From Arthrobacter sp. Bi26 (GTDB lineage: Bacteria > Actinomycetota > Actinomycetes > Actinomycetales > Micrococcaceae): 64,000 nucleotides of DNA. Both the position numbers and the translations under genes were made by a program. Below, piece by piece: positions 63,724 through 64,000 of this stretch. Position 1 is the first letter of the stretch; every line of letters begins with the position of its first letter. The notes under the pieces were generated by a model that had not been told where the DNA came from, did no database searches, and saw only the letters and a list, made by a program, of their open reading frames with translations. Location of the stretch: contig NZ_CAKKMF010000005.1 of the NCBI RefSeq assembly GCF_918697925.1, forward strand, positions 30,275 to 94,274. Direction: 5' to 3'.

Positions 63724-64000
63724 TTAGATGGTCCGTACGGCGATGTCGGCGGCGAGGCGGGGCAGGCGTGGGAACCAGGCGTCCTCGCCTGGTTCCCCGA
63801 CGTTGACCACCATGAACGCCCGGTGTGTGGTGCCGGCGTTGAAGTCAGCGTCGACGCCGGCGGCGTCGAATCCACCCATGGGGCCTGCATGGAGCCCGAC
63901 TGCACGTACCGCCATGATGAAAATCCCGGATTGGAGCCAGGCGTTGTTCTTGCCGATTTCGGCGCGTTTGATTCTGTCGCCGTCGAACATTGCTTTGCGT
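63724..64000 (-). CDS. Nitroreductase-family protein (malonic semialdehyde reductase-like), 5' end outside window
   Basis: The visible 91 residues read KNNAWLQSGIFIMAVRAVGL, then HAGPMGGFDAAGVDADFNAG and VVNVGEPGEDAWFPRLPRL, the C-terminal part of the RutE/HadB group of FMN nitroreductases. RutE reduces malonic semialdehyde to 3-hydroxypropionate. The N-terminal FMN-binding part lies beyond the edge, and the ATG at 63990 is internal. Confidence 0.82.
   Translation of the reverse strand, partial: RKAMFDGDRIKRAEIGKNNAWLQSGIFIMAVRAVGLHAGPMGGFDAAGVDADFNAGTTHRAFMVVNVGEPGEDAWFPRLPRLAADIAVRTI

Noticed and set aside
1..64000. Recognisable anti-phage defence or biosynthetic gene cluster
   Set aside because: No methylase, restriction, Cas, Abi, PKS or NRPS genes were found; the orphan pair at 56-59 kb is the only open candidate and has no supporting motif.

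Overview
This window is high-GC DNA with GGAGG-type ribosome sites, actinobacterial gene families (ClpC, a mycothiol-dependent isomerase-like protein, a WS/DGAT acyltransferase, an LAL-type LuxR regulator) and gene clusters typical of soil Micrococcaceae. An Arthrobacter/Pseudarthrobacter-like organism is the best guess; no rRNA, complete tRNA or CRISPR array is present to settle it.

Layout: (1) 1-4.8 kb holds an edge-cut cyclase-family gene coupled to a stand-alone Nif3/PII-like gene, a homocysteine methyltransferase, and a series of scars where unrelated genes are cut and joined (DUF1097 fragment; a GH32 levanase and a maleylacetate reductase that both lost their 5' ends at one junction). 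(2) 4.8-18.7 kb is a complete upper benzoate pathway: importer benE, catA, benABCD (benC carries an extra FCD domain), a large LAL regulator, then catC, catB and a LysR regulator convergent to it, and an aromatic-acid MFS importer. Together these convert imported benzoate through cis-diol, catechol, muconate and muconolactone; the lower beta-ketoadipate genes (pcaD, IJ, F) are not here. (3) 18.9-28.1 kb is a mixed accessory region: a DinB/MDMPI enzyme, a truncated tRNA 3' end, IS110 remnants, a frameshifted TM2-domain gene, a lipoprotein, small membrane and SRPBCC proteins, a DevR-like regulator, a GCS2 ligase and a WS/DGAT acyltransferase.

(4) 28.9-32.9 kb is a probable operon of two small multi-pass membrane proteins (one DUF5058) with an M20 amidohydrolase and a double-domain Lrp/AsnC regulator. 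(5) 33.6-43.1 kb is an intact catabolic locus of unknown substrate: a divergent LysR regulator and a tightly coupled run of aldehyde dehydrogenase, CMD-family protein, beta-hydroxyacid dehydrogenase, SCP2-like protein, alpha/beta hydrolase, MFS, zinc alcohol dehydrogenase and MHS-type MFS, closed by a clear terminator. It is the best candidate for an undescribed pathway.

(6) 43.5-51.2 kb contains clpC among gene fragments (YfcC-type transporter, HAD phosphatase, amidohydrolase, ACC-deaminase-like) and is bounded by inverted copies of an IS-end-like repeat. (7) 51.2-54.5 kb holds small housekeeping genes (YceI, CBS pair) and a frameshifted SDR. (8) 54.6-59.8 kb is an island: nested IS256/IS3 remnants, then two orphan genes of unknown function with visibly lower GC and AT-rich palindromes between them, then another IS3 remnant. 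(9) 60.0-64.0 kb has an ABC exporter-CHAD operon behind a striking double TetR-type palindrome, an MmcQ/YjbR gene, a GH3 remnant and an edge-cut nitroreductase-family gene.

A recurring theme is genes cut at both ends without an intact mobile element at the junction. Either the chromosome has suffered many deletions or some joins are assembly artefacts.
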